Assembly (NCBI RefSeq): GCF_017356245.1
Contig: NZ_JAFMZZ010000001.1
Span: forward strand, 1,871,624 to 1,935,623
Direction: 5' to 3'
Source of the DNA: Bordetella petrii
GTDB taxonomy: Bacteria > Pseudomonadota > Gammaproteobacteria > Burkholderiales > Burkholderiaceae_B
DNA: 64,000 nucleotides
Shown: one piece after another, positions 17,241 through 25,495 of the stretch
How positions within the stretch are numbered: the first letter of the stretch is position 1
Layout of the letters: each line of letters starts with the position of its first letter
Program-made: the position numbers and the translations under genes
Notes under the pieces: model-generated
What the model saw: only the letters and a program-made list of their open reading frames with translations
Told to the model about the DNA's origin: nothing
Database searches by the model: none

Positions 17241-18599
17241 ATGGGACTGCTCACTGACGTCAAAGTCAAAACCGCCACGCCGCACGGTAAAGAATATTTA
17301 CTGTCCGATAGCGACGGCCTGTACCTGCGAGTACGCCCATCCGGCAAGACCTGGCTCTATATCTACAAACATCAAGGCACCAAGACCAAACTCGGACTCG
17401 GCAGCTACCCCGTTGTTTCGCTGGCCACTGCTCGCCAAAAGGCGCGGGCCGAGGCTGAAAAACGCGCCAGTGGTATCGACCCCAAACAGGCACGCCGACA
17501 GGAAGAAGAGCGCGAGCGTGTTTCCCGGCTCAACACATTTGAGCGCATGGCACGTGCATGGCATGCACAGTCCAAAGTGGACCGCGTGTGGTCGGATGAT
17601 TACGCGAACAAGCTTATCCGCCATCTAGAACTGCACATCTTCCCTTGGGTCGGCAAACTAACTATCGACAGCATTCAACCCACCGAAATTGTGCGATGCC
17701 TGCACCGCATCAAAGAGCGTGGCCATCTTGAAACCGCCCAGCGCGTCCGCGAAGTTGTTCAGAATATCTACCAACACGCGGTCGATGTCGGCGCCCTGGA
17801 GCCGGCCAAGAACTTCGTCAACAATCGGACGGGCGGACTGCCAGCGCCGCGTAGTCGCCACTATGCCGCCATCACCGATCCCAAGAAACTCGCTCAACTG
17901 TTGATCGACATTCGGGCATACAGCGGGCATGTCATCACGCGCAGCGCCCTGCTCCTGTCACCCCTAATCTTTCAACGACCCGGCCAGATACGGCTGGCCG
18001 ACTGGGAGGATGTCGATTTCGAGCAGGAGCTGCTGCGCAGTCCGCCCGAAAAAATGAAGATGCGCGAATGGATGAAACGCGATAACCGGACTCCCGCGCA
18101 CCTGACTCCCCTGCCCCATCAAGCGATGGCGATCCTCCAAGAACTGTATCCGCTGACCGGCCCCACCGGGCCAATCTTTCGGAGCATGGCAAAACGCTCA
18201 GAAGGCAGCCGCTACATGAGCAACAACACCATCAACAGTGCCTTGAGAACGCTCGGTTACGACACTCAGGAGGAGATCACGGGACATGGCTTTCGAGCCA
18301 CTGCGCGAACGCTCATCCGCGAATACCTGGGATGGGATAAGGACGTAATCGAGCGCCATCTGGCACACGTCTCAGATGAAGAACTGGGCGGTAGCTATGA
18401 TCGCGCCGTTTTTCTCGCGCAGCGACGCAGGATGATTCAGGAATGGTCCGATTTTCTGGACGACTTGGCCGCAGGCAAAGAGGTCGTACCGGTAGATGGC
18501 ATCACGCCCGAAGCGCAGCCGGCTCGGCTCAAAGTCAGACACAAGGCAGTTCAATTGCCCAGAGAGGAGCAATCTATGGCGTCGGAGCGGGCAGCCTGA
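17241..18599 (+). CDS. int: P4-type tyrosine integrase
   Basis: A 452-residue site-specific recombinase. An N-terminal arm-binding domain (DUF4102 type, DSDGLYLRVRPSGKTWLYIY) precedes the core-binding and catalytic domains. Catalytic residues are visible as the Arg in FQRPGQIRLADW, HGFRATARTLI, a second His in ERHLAHVS and the Tyr in GGSYDRAVF. The start at 17241 is the first ATG before the conserved domain. Placement beside tRNA-Phe indicates integration at that tRNA. Its 3' end overlaps the convergent alpA gene by 26 bases. Confidence 0.93.
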   Translation: MGLLTDVKVKTATPHGKEYLLSDSDGLYLRVRPSGKTWLYIYKHQGTKTKLGLGSYPVVSLATARQKARAEAEKRASGIDPKQARRQEEERERVSRLNTFERMARAWHAQSKVDRVWSDDYANKLIRHLELHIFPWVGKLTIDSIQPTEIVRCLHRIKERGHLETAQRVREVVQNIYQHAVDVGALEPAKNFVNNRTGGLPAPRSRHYAAITDPKKLAQLLIDIRAYSGHVITRSALLLSPLIFQRPGQIRLADWEDVDFEQELLRSPPEKMKMREWMKRDNRTPAHLTPLPHQAMAILQELYPLTGPTGPIFRSMAKRSEGSRYMSNNTINSALRTLGYDTQEEITGHGFRATARTLIREYLGWDKDVIERHLAHVSDEELGGSYDRAVFLAQRRRMIQEWSDFLDDLAAGKEVVPVDGITPEAQPARLKVRHKAVQLPREEQSMASERAA

Positions 18600-18834
18600 C
18601 GGCCTGATAAGTATCGGGACTGTTAATCCATTCCTGCAAGTCGTTGCTCGGCCATGCGGAAGCACGGCCACCCAAATGAATCGGCGCGGGGAAACGGCCT
18701 TCGGCGATTCGCCGATAAACCGTTGACCGACTCAACGCGGCAATACGAACTACGTCACGCAGACGGTAGAACGCAGGCGCAGCGTCAGACGACGATGGGG
18801 CGGGGCTGATGGCAAGTCTATGGTGAACAGGCAT
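18574..18834 (-). CDS. AlpA family regulator / excisionase-like protein
   Basis: An 86-residue DNA-binding protein with the AlpA helix-turn-helix (FYRLRDVVRIAALSRSTVYR followed by RIAEGRFPAPIHLGGRA and W...D..EWI). AlpA proteins activate or act beside P4-type integrases and promote excision. It is convergent with int, overlapping its end. Confidence 0.87.
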   Translation of the reverse strand: MPVHHRLAISPAPSSSDAAPAFYRLRDVVRIAALSRSTVYRRIAEGRFPAPIHLGGRASAWPSNDLQEWINSPDTYQAVRLPAPTP

Positions 18835-19037
18835 GGCACGCCTCCTTATTTACCAGGTAGACCTAGCTTGCCGCACTGTCCGTAGGAAGCACACTTAGCA
18901 CAGCATGGTTCAACGTATTCAAGCGGATTCTCGGGCTTATTTGGGCCGACGCGAGAGGACGCACAGAACGAAGTGCTTGAGCCCAACGAGCTAGAAAGAT
19001 CATTGCATGAAATACATTTTTGTAGTAACATTTTAGT

Positions 19038-19343
19038 ATGTTCACGCAGTTTGAATGGGATGCTGCCAAGGCGGGAGCCAACCTACGTAAACACGGTGTG
19101 AGCTTCGAGGTCGCGATGCGGGTGTTTGCCGACCCTTTGGCGTTAACTGGGCTGGATCGCGTGGAACGAGGCGAGCAACGCTGGCAGACGCTTGGCATGG
19201 TGGATGGGTATCTCCTGCTTCTGGTGGCTCATACCGTTCTTGAACTGAACGCGGACAATCAATCCATTGAAGTTATCCGCATCATCTCGGCCAGACGGGC
19301 CGACAGGAAAGAAAGGCGACGTTATGAGCAAGAAATCCGTTAA
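19038..19343 (+). CDS. brnT: BrnT family toxin
   Basis: A 101-residue RelE-fold ribonuclease toxin. It opens with FEWDAAKAGANLRKHGVSF and ends with the RIISARRADRKERRRYE pattern typical of BrnT. The toxin gene comes first and overlaps its antitoxin gene by 20 bases, the normal brnTA order. In this element it could stabilise the island. Confidence 0.92.
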   Translation: MFTQFEWDAAKAGANLRKHGVSFEVAMRVFADPLALTGLDRVERGEQRWQTLGMVDGYLLLLVAHTVLELNADNQSIEVIRIISARRADRKERRRYEQEIR

Positions 19344-19632
19344 ACATGAGGTAAATCTGGCTAACCTGCCTCCCCTTAGCGACAAACAGAAAGCCGAACT
19401 GGCCGCGCTGTCGACGCGCGCTGATGAGGATGTCGATTACGGCGACATCCCTCCGTTGACGGCGGAGTTCTGGAAGACCGCTGAACGCGGCAAGTTCTAT
19501 AAGCCGACCAAGACGTCCACCACCGTACGCATTGATTCAGATGTCCTAGCATGGTTGCGGTCGCAAGGCAAAGGCTATCAGTCTCGCATCAATGCGATTC
19601 TGCGACGGGAAATGCTGTCATCACTAAAGTAA
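19324..19632 (+). CDS. brnA: BrnA family antitoxin
   Basis: A 102-residue antitoxin with a C-terminal ribbon-helix-helix domain (STTVRIDSDVLAWLRSQGKG, YQSRINAILRREM) that binds DNA and a basic/acidic N-terminal part that neutralises BrnT. The ATG at 19324 lies inside the end of brnT. Autoregulation of the pair is known for the family. Confidence 0.92.
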   Translation: MSKKSVKHEVNLANLPPLSDKQKAELAALSTRADEDVDYGDIPPLTAEFWKTAERGKFYKPTKTSTTVRIDSDVLAWLRSQGKGYQSRINAILRREMLSSLK

Positions 19633-20122
19633 GCAGTGATCAGCCCATACCAGCGATCAACACAGTAGAGGCTCCTAGCTCTGTTGCCGCGCTTAACGTA
19701 TCGGCTGAGGGCCGCCCCTTCCCCTTCTTCGTACCCCTGACGACCTATCCGCAAAATCCTGTAATTGTTGCAGATACCCAGGTCACTTATTGGCTATCGG
19801 TCAGGTCTAAGACTAAGTTGGCCCAACGCTTCAAGTGTCCTAACGACAGCCTCCACATGGTCGCATTAGGCACATTGCCGGTAACGCGACGTTGGTAGTT
19901 TCCATCGTGATACCGAAGCAAATAGACTTTGCAATTGCCGCGCCGCTGAACAGGTATCCGCGGCCAAGCAATAGGGCCGGACCGCACTTCGCTTCGAACC
20001 TCTTGCAGAGTTTCGCCCCATGCGGGTATCCACTATTCCCTCGCTGCGCTCGGTTGACACCTTCGACCCGACTTATCGCTTCGGGCCTGCGCGTGCTTCG
20101 CACTTGCACCAAATGGCAGCGA
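19633..20122 (+). other. Gene-free stretch after brnTA
   Basis: About 490 bases without a credible gene. Short open frames here lack coherent domains or ribosome-binding sites. The part around 19900-20110 has mixed GC content and could be decayed sequence; nothing specific was recognised. Confidence 0.4.
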
Positions 20123-20297
20123 GACGGTGGGTGGCGGACTTGCCGTTCCGGTCAGTGTGTCACGGCGTTCTCGGATTCAAGGGCTGCACGCCGGCGGCGC
20201 TTGCGGCCCGATAGGCCGGTGCCCCCTTGAGTCCTGCCCTGCGCCGTGCCTGTTCCCCGGAGACAGGGCAATTCCGCTCTGATTACCGGAGAAAACG
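20123..20297 (+). ncRNA. radC-motif-like structured leader, copy 1
   Basis: A GC-rich leader immediately before the antirestriction gene, homologous to leaders at 23988-24173 and 25309-25495. Shared blocks are GTGGCGG...TTGCCG, GTCAGTGTGTCACGG, TTCAAGGGC, GCGCCGTGCC and GGCAATTCCGC before ACCGGAG. TCAAGGG pairs perfectly with CCCTTGA further on. Position and associated genes fit the published radC RNA motif; identity with that family needs a covariance-model search. Confidence 0.6.
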
Positions 20298-20711
20298 ATG
20301 AATACGACGACTTCCTTAACAGCTTCGGCCATCACTGGTCCGGCTCGTCTGAACTTCTTGCCTAAACTCTTTACCGAGCAAAGCTACTTTTATGGTGAGC
20401 GTGCGGTATTTGAATGGATGCGCCGACGGTGCCAGGACTACAACGGCGGATACCGGGAGTATTACGCGGTATCGAACGGTGCGTATTTCATGGCGCCGCA
20501 TCGCCCTGAACCCATGCGCTTGCAGTGGGCGCTGAACTGGTCGAATGAAACGGTGTCGTCCGAGACGGCTGGCATCGTGGCGACATTGTTCGGCATCTAT
20601 GAAATTCTGGAGTCTTTTCCCGACGAAGATTTGGCTGAGCACTATCGCTTGTTGTGCCAGTATGCGTATGAATTACCTGAGAGCTGCTCCATCATGCGCT
20701 TGATTGACTAA
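20298..20711 (+). CDS. Antirestriction protein, ArdB/KlcA family
   Basis: A 137-residue protein matching the ArdB/KlcA fold: RLNFLPKLFTEQSYFYGERA, CQDYNGGYREYYAVSNGAYF and the MAPHRPEPM block. Such proteins protect incoming conjugative DNA from type I restriction. It follows a radC-like leader and is followed by a strong terminator, so it is a single-gene unit expressed probably on entry into a new host. Confidence 0.88.
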   Translation: MNTTTSLTASAITGPARLNFLPKLFTEQSYFYGERAVFEWMRRRCQDYNGGYREYYAVSNGAYFMAPHRPEPMRLQWALNWSNETVSSETAGIVATLFGIYEILESFPDEDLAEHYRLLCQYAYELPESCSIMRLID

Positions 20712-20719
20712 TCCATCTT

Positions 20720-20752
20720 GGGGCTTGCGTGGAAACGCAGGCCCCACTTTTC
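20720..20752 (+). terminator. Terminator after the antirestriction gene
   Basis: An 11-bp stem (GGGGCTTGCGT with ACGCAGGCCCC, one G-T pair), loop GGAA and a T-rich tail ACTTTTCT. It lies between the convergent antirestriction gene and arsH. Confidence 0.75.
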
Positions 20753-20756
20753 TCGG

Positions 20757-21464
20757 TCAGATACTCTTTTGATTCACGCGCTTGCTTAATTCCTCGGCAC
20801 TTTCCTTACGTTCGCTATAGCGGTCCACTAGATACGTTGTGGCATTGCGTGTCAGCAGCGTGAACTTCATCAGTTCTTCCATCACGTCTACGATGCGATC
20901 GTAGTAGGCCGACGGCTTCATGCGTCCGGCTTCGTCGAACTCTAGCCACGCTTTGGCAACCGACGATTGATTGGGAATCGTCAGCATACGCATCCATCGG
21001 CCCAGTACACGCATCTGATTAACCGCATTGAACGACTGCGAACCACCGGATACCTGCATGACGGCCAGTGTCTTGCCTTGTGTGGGGCGTACCGCACCGA
21101 CTGAAAGCGGTATCCAGTCGATCTGGGTTTTCATCAGGCCGGTCATCGCACCATGGCGTTCGGGCGAGCACCACACCATGCCCTCAGCCCACTGCGCGAG
21201 TTCGTGTAGCTCCTGTACCTTGGGGTGATCGGCGGGCGCATCATCGACCAGCGGCAGCCCAGAGGGGTTGAATAGGCGAGTTTCACCACCGAGGACATGC
21301 AGGATGCGCGCGGCTTCTTCGGCGGCCAGGCGACTATACGAGCGTTCGCGCAGCGAGCCATAGAGCAGCAGAAAGCGCGGGGCATGGGTAGCACGCGCCG
21401 GGGTGAATAACCGCTGTGTATCGGGCTGTTGGAATAATTCCGTGCCGATATTGGGTAGATCCAT
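20757..21464 (-). CDS. arsH: Arsenical resistance NADPH-dependent FMN reductase ArsH
   Basis: A 235-residue flavoprotein with the flavodoxin-like motif [15 protein letters not shown] and the [20 protein letters not shown] block typical of ArsH, which oxidises trivalent organoarsenicals. The ATG at 21464 follows AAGG and lies 10 bases past the arsC stop; the longer frame would overlap arsC. It is the last gene of the ars operon. Confidence 0.92.
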   Translation of the reverse strand: MDLPNIGTELFQQPDTQRLFTPARATHAPRFLLLYGSLRERSYSRLAAEEAARILHVLGGETRLFNPSGLPLVDDAPADHPKVQELHELAQWAEGMVWCSPERHGAMTGLMKTQIDWIPLSVGAVRPTQGKTLAVMQVSGGSQSFNAVNQMRVLGRWMRMLTIPNQSSVAKAWLEFDEAGRMKPSAYYDRIVDVMEELMKFTLLTRNATTYLVDRYSERKESAEELSKRVNQKSI

Positions 21465-21474
21465 CTGCAATGCC

Positions 21475-21897
21475 TTAGACACGACGACCCTCGGCATCAA
21501 TCACAGGCTCGCCGTCTTCCTTGGTGAACGCACCACGTTGCGGTTGGGGCAGAATGTCCAGCACGATTTCCGATGGGCGGCATAGACGCGTGCCCATCGG
21601 GGTGACGACGATAGGGCGGTTCATCAGGATAGGGTGCTGTTCGATAAAATCGAGCAACTGTTCATCGGTCCATTTGGGGTCGCCTAGTCCGAGTTCGGCA
21701 TACGGTGTGCCTTTTTCGCGGAGCACGTCGCGCACGCTCAAGCCTGCATCGGCCAACAGCTTGACCAGTGTTGCGCGCGTAGGCGGTGTTTTCAGGTACT
21801 CGATGACCGTGGGGTCTTCGCCGCTGTTGCGAATCAGAGCCAGGGTGTTGCGGGATGTGCCGCAGGCGGGATTATGGTAGATCGTAATGTTGCTCAT
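21475..21897 (-). CDS. arsC: Glutaredoxin-dependent arsenate reductase
   Basis: A 140-residue ArsC of the Grx/E. coli type, with the catalytic cysteine in [20 protein letters not shown] and the substrate arginines in the RPIVV/GTRLCRP region. It reduces arsenate to arsenite for export by the Acr3 pump encoded just upstream. The operon carries a second, unrelated arsenate reductase at 23000-23497. Confidence 0.93.
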   Translation of the reverse strand: MSNITIYHNPACGTSRNTLALIRNSGEDPTVIEYLKTPPTRATLVKLLADAGLSVRDVLREKGTPYAELGLGDPKWTDEQLLDFIEQHPILMNRPIVVTPMGTRLCRPSEIVLDILPQPQRGAFTKEDGEPVIDAEGRRV

Positions 21898-21909
21898 AGT
21901 AGTTCCGGC

Positions 21910-22992
21910 TTATCTCTGGGAAACGCTGGCGCTGGCTTCGTACCAGCCCTTGCTTTGGTTGACGATACGCACCACCAGCAGCATGACGGGTACCTCGATC
22001 AGCACGCCGACCACGGTGGCCAGTGCAGCCCCCGATTCAAAACCAAACAGGCTGATGGCAGCCGCCACGGCCAGCTCGAAGAAATTGCTCGCTCCGATCA
22101 AGGCTGACGGGCAGGCAATGTTGTGTTTTTCACCTGCGCGGCGGTTGAGCCAATAGGCCAGCCCCGAGTTGAAAAATACTTGGATCAGGATAGGCACGGC
22201 CAGCATGGCGATGACCAGCGGTTGTTGCAGAATGGCTTGCCCCTGGAAGGCAAACAGCAACACCAGTGTCAGCAGCAAGGCCGCAATAGATAGCGGGCCA
22301 ATGCGTTCCAGTGCTTGATCAAAGGCTGCTTGGCCCTTGCGCAGCAGTGCCTTGCGCCAGAGTTGAGCGATGATGACAGGTACCACAATGTAGAGGGCGA
22401 CCGACACCAACAACGTGTCCCACGGCACGGAGATGGCAGAAAGGCCGAGCAGCAACCCGACAATGGGTGCAAACGCAAACACCATGATGGTGTCATTCAG
22501 TGCGACCTGTGACAGCGTGAATACCGGATCACCGCCGGTCAGTCGGCTCCACACAAACACCATGGCTGTGCAGGGAGCAGCAGCTAGCAGAATGAGCCCT
22601 GCGACATAGCTGTCAAGTTGTTCTGCAGGCAACCATTGGGCAAAGACATGGCGGATAAAGATCCATGCCAGCAACGCCATCGAAAACGGTTTGACTGCCC
22701 AGTTAATAAACAGCGTGACGCCAATGCCGCGCCAATGTTGTTTGACCTGTCCCAATGCGCTGAAGTCGACCTTCAGCAGCATTGGGATGATCATGACCCA
22801 GATCAGAATACCGACAGGCAGATTGACCTGGGCGATCTCCATGCGACCAATGGCCTGGAATACGTCGGGAACGAATTGCCCCAACGCAATGCCCACGACA
22901 ATGCACAGGAAAACCCATACCGTCAGATAGCGCTCGAATACGCTCATCGTTGGCACCGGTGTGAGTCGGGCCGTTTCAATCGCTGCGGTCAT
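21910..22992 (-). CDS. acr3: Acr3 family arsenite efflux permease
   Basis: A 360-residue inner-membrane carrier with about ten membrane segments. The conserved cysteine needed for arsenite export is in AAPCTAMVFVWSRLTGGDP. The ATG at 22992 gives MTAAIETARLTPVPTMSVFE and overlaps nothing upstream; a longer frame runs back into the phosphatase-type arsC. The symbol arsB is often used for it although it is not homologous to true ArsB. Confidence 0.93.
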   Translation of the reverse strand: MTAAIETARLTPVPTMSVFERYLTVWVFLCIVVGIALGQFVPDVFQAIGRMEIAQVNLPVGILIWVMIIPMLLKVDFSALGQVKQHWRGIGVTLFINWAVKPFSMALLAWIFIRHVFAQWLPAEQLDSYVAGLILLAAAPCTAMVFVWSRLTGGDPVFTLSQVALNDTIMVFAFAPIVGLLLGLSAISVPWDTLLVSVALYIVVPVIIAQLWRKALLRKGQAAFDQALERIGPLSIAALLLTLVLLFAFQGQAILQQPLVIAMLAVPILIQVFFNSGLAYWLNRRAGEKHNIACPSALIGASNFFELAVAAAISLFGFESGAALATVVGVLIEVPVMLLVVRIVNQSKGWYEASASVSQR

Positions 22993-22999
22993 GAGTGCC

Positions 23000-23497
23000 T
23001 CACTTCTTGCCGATGTCGCGCAACTCTTGTTGCAACGACAGGCTATCCAGGCGCTGGAAAGGCAATGAGATGAACAATTCAATGCGTCGGCGAAGCGCCA
23101 TGGCGGTGTCGGAAAAGGCTTTGCGTTGCTGTTCTTCGGGGCCTTCAACTGCTGCAGGGTCTGGTACGCCCCAGTGAGCCGATACCGGTTTGCCCGGCCA
23201 TATCGGACAAACTTCCCCCGCAGCGTTGTCGCAAACCGTGAAGATGAAATCAAACACGGGCGCGTCGGGCGCGACGAACTCGTCCCAGCTTTTGCTGCGG
23301 TAGCCCGTTGCAGGCAGATGCAGTCGTTCCAGCGTCGCTAACGCTAACGGGTGAACTTCGCCCTTGGGATGACTACCCGCAGAATAGGCACGAAAACGGC
23401 CATTGCCCAAGCCATTGAGCAAGCCTTCAGCGAGGATGGAACGGGCCGAATTGCCCGTGCAGATGAATAACGCGTTGTAGGTGGTATCGGTCGTCAT
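23000..23497 (-). CDS. arsC: Arsenate reductase of the low-molecular-weight phosphatase type
   Basis: A 165-residue LMW-PTP-fold reductase with the P-loop CTGNSARS (C-x5-R) near residue 13 and the acid loop VPDPAAVEG. Members use thioredoxin or mycothiol-like reductants rather than glutaredoxin. It starts five bases after arsR ends and eight bases before acr3, so is tightly within the operon. Confidence 0.88.
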   Translation of the reverse strand: MTTDTTYNALFICTGNSARSILAEGLLNGLGNGRFRAYSAGSHPKGEVHPLALATLERLHLPATGYRSKSWDEFVAPDAPVFDFIFTVCDNAAGEVCPIWPGKPVSAHWGVPDPAAVEGPEEQQRKAFSDTAMALRRRIELFISLPFQRLDSLSLQQELRDIGKK

Positions 23498-23501
23498 GGT
23501 G

Positions 23502-23825
23502 TCAGCAGTCGCAGTGAGAGGATTCGGAGACTTCGCATACGCCGCCCTGGCAGCAATGTTCAGTCAGGTAGCCGAGTAGCCCATTCATCTGGGCAAAGTC
23601 GGCGCGGTAGATGAGGTTGCGGCCTTGCTGCTCAACCGTGACAAGACCTGCATGAGTGAGTTCTTTCAGGTGGAAGGACAAAGTGTTGCGGGCCACAGCA
23701 AGTTGCTCGGCCAGTACGCTGGGCGTCAGGCCTTCTAGGCCAGCAATAACCAAGGCGCGAAACACCCGAAGGCGTTGCGTGTGGGCCAAGGCGCTAAGTG
23801 CGGAGACAGTTTGAGCTTCGTTCAT
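23502..23825 (-). CDS. arsR: ArsR family repressor
   Basis: A 107-residue winged-helix repressor. The HTH is LTPSVLAEQLAVARNTLSFHLKEL. A C-terminal cluster (EHCCQGGVCEVSESSHCDC) is unusually rich in cysteines and is a likely As(III) site, different from the classical ELCVCDL motif in the DNA-binding helix, which is absent here. The ATG at 23825 is chosen because the longer frame lacks any conserved sequence. It heads the ars operon. Confidence 0.92.
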   Translation of the reverse strand: MNEAQTVSALSALAHTQRLRVFRALVIAGLEGLTPSVLAEQLAVARNTLSFHLKELTHAGLVTVEQQGRNLIYRADFAQMNGLLGYLTEHCCQGGVCEVSESSHCDC

Positions 23826-23837
23826 ATTTCCATGATA

Positions 23838-23849
23838 CAACGTTTGTTG
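23838..23849 (-). promoter_or_regulatory. Candidate ArsR operator
   Basis: CAAC-GTTT-GTTG, a short palindrome 13 bases upstream of the arsR start in an AT-rich promoter segment. Binding by ArsR is inferred from position only. Confidence 0.4.
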
Positions 23850-23987
23850 AATTAATGCATAGAGGAATGTCGAAATGCTGCGCCGTATCCCTCGCAGTGT
23901 GCCTTGAGGCGTTGCGCAGATAGTCAAGACCATGCAACGTCAATCAATAGACTTGCCTTGTAAGGCGACACAGGGCACCCGCATCAT

Positions 23988-24173
23988 CTGCTGTTGGAGA
24001 ATGAATGGGCGGCCTTGCTTTTAGGCCATCATGCCACGACGTGCTCCGCGTCAAAGGCGGCGCGTGCTGTGCACGCTGGCGGCCTGGTGGCCGTCTGTGA
24101 CCCTGTGACGGCGTGCGCTGCGCCGTGCCTCTTCGGTTATCCGGGCAATTCCGCCCAGTTACCGGAGAAGGTC
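23988..24173 (+). ncRNA. radC-motif-like structured leader, copy 2
   Basis: Second homologous leader, beginning CTGCTGTTG and containing GGGCGGCCTTGC, GTGCTCCGCGTCAAAGGCGG, GGTGGCCGTCTGTGACCCTG and CGGGCAATTCCGCCC before ACCGGAG. The last segment can form a GGGC-AATTCC-GCCC hairpin next to the ribosome-binding site. The 5' GTGTCAC half of the long stem has decayed to TGCCACG, making this the most divergent copy. Confidence 0.55.
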
Positions 24174-24566
24174 ATGAGCGACAAATCCCACGTTTCGCTG
24201 GAGCAGCATGTCTGCCTGGTGTGCGGCACCACTTTCGATACCGGCAGTCTGCTGCTGGACAAGCGTCTGCGTCAATGCATGGAGCACCACACGGTTACCG
24301 GCTGGGGCCTGTGCCGTGAGCACGAACAAGTGTTTAAGGATGGCTTCGTCGCCTTGGTTGAATGCGACCCAGCGCGTAGTGGTGGCGTGAAATCGGGGTG
24401 CATGAAACCCGAAGACGCTTATCGCACAGGTCGAGTGGCCCATCTGCGGCGCGAAGCATTCGCTCAGGTGTTCAACGTGCCGATTGAAAACACACAACCT
24501 TGCGTCTTTGTCGAGCCCGGCGTCCTCGCACATTTGCAGGCGATGGTCGAACCCGCATCGGACTGA
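24174..24566 (+). CDS. Conserved ICE protein with CxxC motif, function unknown
   Basis: A 130-residue protein that I do not recognise with a named family. It has an N-terminal CLVCGTTFDTGSLLLDKRL, then C..HH...GWGLCREHEQVF, which could form a zinc site, and an aromatic-poor acidic C-terminus. It has its own radC-like leader and its own strong terminator, so it is a single regulated unit, parallel to the antirestriction and radC genes. Confidence 0.7.
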   Translation: MSDKSHVSLEQHVCLVCGTTFDTGSLLLDKRLRQCMEHHTVTGWGLCREHEQVFKDGFVALVECDPARSGGVKSGCMKPEDAYRTGRVAHLRREAFAQVFNVPIENTQPCVFVEPGVLAHLQAMVEPASD

Positions 24567-24574
24567 TGCGTCTG

Positions 24575-24616
24575 GCGCGCCGCCCCATGTCGTATCCGGG
24601 TGCGGCGCGCTTTTTT
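24575..24616 (+). terminator. Rho-independent terminator
   Basis: A perfect 9-bp stem GCGCGCCGC / GCGGCGCGC followed by six T residues, nine bases after the preceding stop codon. Confidence 0.85.
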
Positions 24617-24681
24617 ATGCGCGGCAGTCGATGGATGTACGACGCTAAGTGTCCATGGCCTGCCCTGATTCGACAGGGGTA

Positions 24682-25242
24682 TTACACAGGTTTGCCGCCA
24701 AGGGTCTTGCCGATGGCGATGAACGGGTCAATCAGCGCGTGACCCGTGTGGTGCGTCATCGCTTGCAACGTCACGCCGTCTCGGTAGGTGTCATCGGTGT
24801 ACCAAACGCCTTGTACGTCTTGCCGGGACAACAAGCAAAGCACGGTGAGGGCATAGTCCATGACGGGTCCTTCTGGGTAATGCTCGCTCCCCCCACAGGT
24901 GACGTACTGGATGTGGTGCAAGCGGCCTTGAATGAAAGGCACGTTTGACAGCGCGCCAGGCCGCGGGCGGGACAGGTATTGAAGCTCACCTTCGGCACAG
25001 ACATTCGCTACCAAGTCCGCGTCCTCTACGGCATGGATGCGATCGTACGATGCGTGGCTCGGTACGAAGGGGCGGCCAATTCGGTTGGCAATGCGCAGGT
25101 GCAATTGCGCAAGATCCGTGTCCGATGGGGCGTGCTGGAACAGCACTTTCCCGCGTTGATGGAATGACCGCGTAGTGCGTCTCCCGGCCGGGCCGCGCTG
25201 CTCCAGGTTCGCTTTTCGCTCATCCCTGACGGGACGGGTCAA
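24682..25242 (-). CDS. Hypothetical protein
   Basis: Open frame of up to 186 residues without recognised family. The C-terminal two thirds (VEDADLVANVCAEGELQYLS, GPVMDYALTVLCLLSRQDVQ, THHTGHALIDPFIAIGKTL) have a normal amino acid mix, unlike the overlapping plus-strand frames, which favours coding on the minus strand. The N-terminus is Arg-rich and the real start may be internal, for example near FVPSHASYDRI. It lies between two plus-strand units of the element. Confidence 0.45.
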   Translation of the reverse strand: MTRPVRDERKANLEQRGPAGRRTTRSFHQRGKVLFQHAPSDTDLAQLHLRIANRIGRPFVPSHASYDRIHAVEDADLVANVCAEGELQYLSRPRPGALSNVPFIQGRLHHIQYVTCGGSEHYPEGPVMDYALTVLCLLSRQDVQGVWYTDDTYRDGVTLQAMTHHTGHALIDPFIAIGKTLGGKPV

Positions 25243-25308
25243 GCCCGCCTTGCGTATCGCTGACGCGGCGCGCGCGATGCGCGCTCAACGTCACCCCACT
25301 TCCATTCT

Positions 25309-25495
25309 CTGCTGTTGAGACAGGTGGCGGCTTTGCTTTGCCGTCAGTGTGTCACGGTGTGCTCCCAGTCAAGGGCGGCGCGTGCCGGGCACGCTTGCGG
25401 CCGATGGCCGTCTTTGACCCTGTGACACGGTGCGCGGCGCCGTGCCCTTGCCGGTTTCCCGGGCAATTCCGCCCGATTCCGAACCGGAGGCAGTC
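25309..25495 (+). ncRNA. radC-motif-like structured leader, copy 3
   Basis: Third copy, directly before the radC-like gene. It reads CTGCTGTTGAGACAG, GGTGGCGGCTTTGC, CAGTGTGTCACGG, AGTCAAGGGCGGCGCGTGC, CGTCTTTGACCCTGTGACAC and CGGGCAATTCCGCCC. GTGTCAC (about 25345) pairs with GTGACAC (about 25420), and TCAAGG with CTTTGA, enclosing the GC-rich arm, so a two-part stem is clear. Confidence 0.65.

Noticed and set aside
24649..24948. Plus-strand frame opposite the hypothetical minus-strand gene
   Set aside because: Its composition (Val/Arg/His/Gly) is typical of a shadow, and it starts inside the terminator-downstream region without a Shine-Dalgarno.
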